In this document: positions 61,512 through 64,000 of the stretch, piece after piece | How the letters are laid out: each line of letters starts with the position of its first letter | Position numbering within the stretch: position 1 is the first letter of the stretch | NCBI RefSeq assembly: GCF_900239185.1 | Contig: NZ_OENA01000038.1 | Location: 242,127-306,126, forward strand | Origin: Tenacibaculum finnmarkense | GTDB lineage: Bacteria > Bacteroidota > Bacteroidia > Flavobacteriales > Flavobacteriaceae | Direction: 5' to 3' | Length of the DNA: 64,000 nt | Position numbers and translations under genes: made by a program | Notes under the pieces: generated by a model | The model's input: the letters and a program-made list of their open reading frames with translations, nothing else | What the model was told of the DNA's origin: nothing | Databases searched by the model: none

Positions 61512-62213
61512 TTAATCTCTTGACATAAAAATTTGTAAAACATACCAAAATAATAGCATTAAAGAAGCAAATAATCCGATGGCGGCAGGGATATAATCAT
61601 CAGTAGAAAATTTGTGAACAAGGTTTGAGGTTTGGTATAAAATAGACCCCGCAGCTAATACGCACATTCCTACAGAAAACCATAAACCAAGGTTAAAACC
61701 AAATAATGTTCCTGCAATTAATAAGGCAATGGCAATGAAAAAACCAATGCTTAAACCTGCTTTTATAAAGGAAAAATCTTTTTTGGTGATAAATACAATT
61801 GATGAAATTCCTGCAAATAATCCTAGGGTTACAATTCCTGCTTGCTTGATAATTTCAAAATTATTGGTGTATGAAATTGCCATGTAAATTAACGGAATAA
61901 AGATAAATGCTTCGGCAAATACATAGCCAGAATAGGCTAAATATTGTAAGTTTTTGTCGGTTGTTTTTAAGGCGGTGCTTTCGGCATAATTGGTTATTAG
62001 CATAAAACCACCGAGCAATAACAGCCATTTGTAGCCTTGCGTCATTGATAATGCAAATTCGACAATGCTGGCGTTTTGCAATAATAAATATTCAAAAAAG
62101 ATAAATAATAATACGCCTAAACCAACGTGTGCGTATGTTTTTTTGTAAAAAGAAACGCGGTCTGTTGCTGATAATTGCCCTACGCGAATTTTGTTGTTAA
62201 ATGAGTTTTCCAT
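61512..62213 (-). CDS. Bax inhibitor-1 family (YccA/YbhL-like) membrane protein
   Basis: 233 residues with seven hydrophobic helices, including AHVGLGVLLFIFFEYLLL, WLLLLGGFMLITNYAESTA, YSGYVFAEAFIFIPLIYMAI and the C-terminal IGLFASLMLLFWYVLQIF. Helix pattern, length and the Tyr-rich helix YSGYVFAEAFIFIPL fit the UPF0005/BI-1 family. Bacterial members are linked to calcium leak and to FtsH substrate control; the function here is not shown. The minus strand upstream has TACCTTTA, a near-match to the -7 box. Confidence 0.8.
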   Translation of the reverse strand: MENSFNNKIRVGQLSATDRVSFYKKTYAHVGLGVLLFIFFEYLLLQNASIVEFALSMTQGYKWLLLLGGFMLITNYAESTALKTTDKNLQYLAYSGYVFAEAFIFIPLIYMAISYTNNFEIIKQAGIVTLGLFAGISSIVFITKKDFSFIKAGLSIGFFIAIALLIAGTLFGFNLGLWFSVGMCVLAAGSILYQTSNLVHKFSTDDYIPAAIGLFASLMLLFWYVLQIFMSRD

Positions 62214-62390
62214 GAAAATTTTTTAAGATAAAATGTAAATGTAAAGGTATGTTTTTTAAGCGAAATTTAATTTTTGTTTTACTTTTTGAAAAAACCTTTC
62301 TTATAGTTTTTGTTTCATAATTATTTATCTAACAAGGGCTGTCTGTGTCTTGAATTTGTTTTACTTTTATCAAAAATAAAATTTTACATT

Positions 62391-63884
62391 TTGAAAAATA
62401 TTAAATTTCCTACACCGCATACTATTTTGTTATTAATAGCTGGTTTGGTGGCACTTTTAACTTGGTTTATTCCTGCGGGTAAATTTGATGCTTTGCAGTA
62501 TCAAAAAAGTAGTAATTCGTTTACATATTCACATTTAAAAGAGCAAAAAACACTTCCTGCAACCCAAGAATCATTAGCGGAATTAGGGATTAAAATTCCT
62601 TTAGAAAAATTTACAAATGGCGATATTTCTAAACCGATTAGTGTGCCGGGAACTTACACCGAATTACCTGCGCAACCTCAAGGAGTTTTGGCTTTTTTTA
62701 AATCGCCAATAAGAGGAATTACCCAATCGTCAGACATTATTTTGTTTGTGTTAATTTTAGGAGGTGTTATCGGAATTATGAATTTTACGGGTGCTTTTGA
62801 TGCGGGAATTGCATGGCTGGCAAAAAAATTAAAAGGGAAAGAATATTGGTTAATTTTTGTGGTAACAAGTTTAATAGCGGCGGGTGGAACTACCTTCGGA
62901 TTGGCAGAAGAAACCATTGCTTTTTACCCTATTTTGATTCCTATATTTTTGGCGGCAAGATACGATGCTATTGTTGCTTTAGCCTGTGTTTATATAGGTT
63001 CGTCTATTGGAACTATGTGTTCAACAGTAAACCCGTTTAGTGTGATTATTGCTTCGGATGCGGCAGGAATTAACTGGACAACAGGTTTTACAGGAAGGTT
63101 ATTAATGCTGGTTTGTGGAATTGTTATTTGTGTTATTTATATTTTACGTTATGCCAATAAAGTTCAAAAAGATCCGACAAAATCAATTATTTACGACCAA
63201 AAAGAAATGATTGAAAATATCTTTGGAAGTAGTACTTCTGAGACCCATGTTTTAACAGGAAGATTGCGTATTATATTAACTGTTTTTACGCTTTGTTTTG
63301 TAGTAATGATTTACGGAGTTTCTCGTTTAGAATGGTGGTTTGAAGAAATGACTGTGGTCTTTTTAGTAGGGGCAATCCTTATTGGTTTTTTAGCCAAAAT
63401 GAAGGAAGAAAATTTTGTAACAACCTTTATAAAAGGCGCAAATGATTTGTTGGGTGTTGCGTTTATTATTGGAATCGCACGAGGGGTTTCAATATTGATG
63501 GAACAAGGATTAATTAGCGATACTATTTTACAAAATGCTAGTGAATTTACTACAGGAATGCCAAAAGGAATTTTTGCAAACGTGTTATTGTTTATTTATT
63601 CGGGCTTATCATTTTTTATTCCAAGTTCGTCAGGAATGGCGGTTTTAACCATGCCGATAATGTCGCCACTAGCCGATACGGTTGGTATTGGACGTGAAAT
63701 TATTGTCAATACTTATTTATACGGAATGGGTTTATTTTCGTTTATCAATCCAACAGGATTAATTTTAGCTTCTTTGGCAATTGTGAAAGTTGGTTATGAT
63801 AGATGGCTGAAATTTGCACTTCCTTTGGTTGTTATTTTAACAATTTTCACCATGATTTCTTTAACAATTCAGGTATATTTATAA
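62391..63884 (+). CDS. YfcC-family transporter
   Basis: About 497 residues from a TTG start at 62391 (TTG AAA AAT ATT AAA), just after a TACTTTTA box at 62362-62369; the frame is open from 62310, but the extra N-terminus is not conserved-looking. Around 12 hydrophobic helices include HTILLLIAGLVALLTWFIPA, IILFVLILGGVIGIMNFTGAF, GGTTFGLAEETIAFYPILIP and YIGSSIGTMCSTVNPFSVIIA. The YfcC family resembles C4-dicarboxylate and arginine/ornithine carriers; the substrate is unknown. Confidence 0.85.
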   Translation: MKNIKFPTPHTILLLIAGLVALLTWFIPAGKFDALQYQKSSNSFTYSHLKEQKTLPATQESLAELGIKIPLEKFTNGDISKPISVPGTYTELPAQPQGVLAFFKSPIRGITQSSDIILFVLILGGVIGIMNFTGAFDAGIAWLAKKLKGKEYWLIFVVTSLIAAGGTTFGLAEETIAFYPILIPIFLAARYDAIVALACVYIGSSIGTMCSTVNPFSVIIASDAAGINWTTGFTGRLLMLVCGIVICVIYILRYANKVQKDPTKSIIYDQKEMIENIFGSSTSETHVLTGRLRIILTVFTLCFVVMIYGVSRLEWWFEEMTVVFLVGAILIGFLAKMKEENFVTTFIKGANDLLGVAFIIGIARGVSILMEQGLISDTILQNASEFTTGMPKGIFANVLLFIYSGLSFFIPSSSGMAVLTMPIMSPLADTVGIGREIIVNTYLYGMGLFSFINPTGLILASLAIVKVGYDRWLKFALPLVVILTIFTMISLTIQVYL

Positions 63885-63906
63885 ACGATGAAACATTATT
63901 ATACAT

Positions 63907-64000
63907 TTAGAGCCTGTTTAAATTTTATTCAATAAAAGTTTTATGGCGGATAATTTGGTTATATTTTCGGAAGATTCCATTAATAATTCATAGTTTCGAC
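63907..64000 (+). repeat. MITE-like repeat, possible copy D cut by the window edge
   Basis: The left end TTAGAGCCTGTTTAAATTT matches copies A and B for its first 17 bases or so, with the same ACATTTA flank as copy A. After that the sequence diverges, so this may be a truncated or different inner module. Confidence 0.6.

Overview
The window is about 64 kb of AT-rich, densely packed chromosome from a member of the Bacteroidota, most likely a marine Flavobacteriaceae bacterium (a Tenacibaculum or Polaribacter-like genome is my best guess). The reasons are an alternative complex III / aa3 oxidase cluster, several TonB-dependent receptors with N-terminal carboxypeptidase-like domains, a DUF2723 protein, a probable OlsF fusion, near absence of Shine-Dalgarno sequences, and many upstream sites matching the Bacteroidota promoter (TTTG, about 19 nt, TAnnTTTG). 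No phage, integrase, transposase, rRNA or CRISPR array is present.

Layout. 1-2.4 kb: the end of a DUF3078 protein, a CNNM/CBS membrane protein and a SPOR protein. 2.6-14.1 kb: actABCDEF-coxBA, encoding quinol:cytochrome c reductase and cytochrome aa3 oxidase; ActF carries a striking His-rich insert. 14.2-19.3 kb: ruvB, then a sulfur cluster (SulP transporter, persulfide dioxygenase-rhodanese protein, rhodanese lipoprotein, HMA protein). 19.4-20.3 kb: a two-gene unknown/HEPN-like unit. 20.4-31.4 kb: a TonB receptor under a TPP riboswitch (probable thiamine uptake), recO, a second TonB receptor, a DUF3817 protein, and a third TonB receptor paired with an SGNH-hydrolase lipoprotein. 31.5-48.1 kb: glycyl-tRNA synthetase, two paralogous coiled-coil membrane proteins behind a PmtA-like methyltransferase, a ComF protein, an Ig-like lipoprotein, a lone KAP-family NTPase, polA, a metallophosphoesterase, a CxxC-less thioredoxin-like protein and a DUF2723 membrane protein. 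48.2-64 kb: two identical tRNA-Gln genes, an ArsC/Spx-like protein, a DinB-like protein, sodB, fbp, a GNAT protein, aspartate kinase, olsF, rseP, a SCO protein, an SdpI-like protein, a serine hydrolase, a SufS-like desulfurase, a Bax inhibitor-1 family protein and a YfcC transporter.

The main structure not explained by ordinary genes is a family of palindromic, MITE-like intergenic repeats: a copy at about 18.46 kb inside the sulfur cluster, an inverted copy at 55.4-55.6 kb that cuts through a small signal-peptide ORF, a rearranged copy at 61.1-61.4 kb carrying a long hairpin, and an end-like fragment at 63.9 kb. Other points of interest are the HEPN-like gene pair, the His-rich ActF insert, the solitary KAP NTPase and a 51-codon small ORF at 55.2 kb. 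Promoter motifs support moving several gene starts downstream of the longest reading frame.
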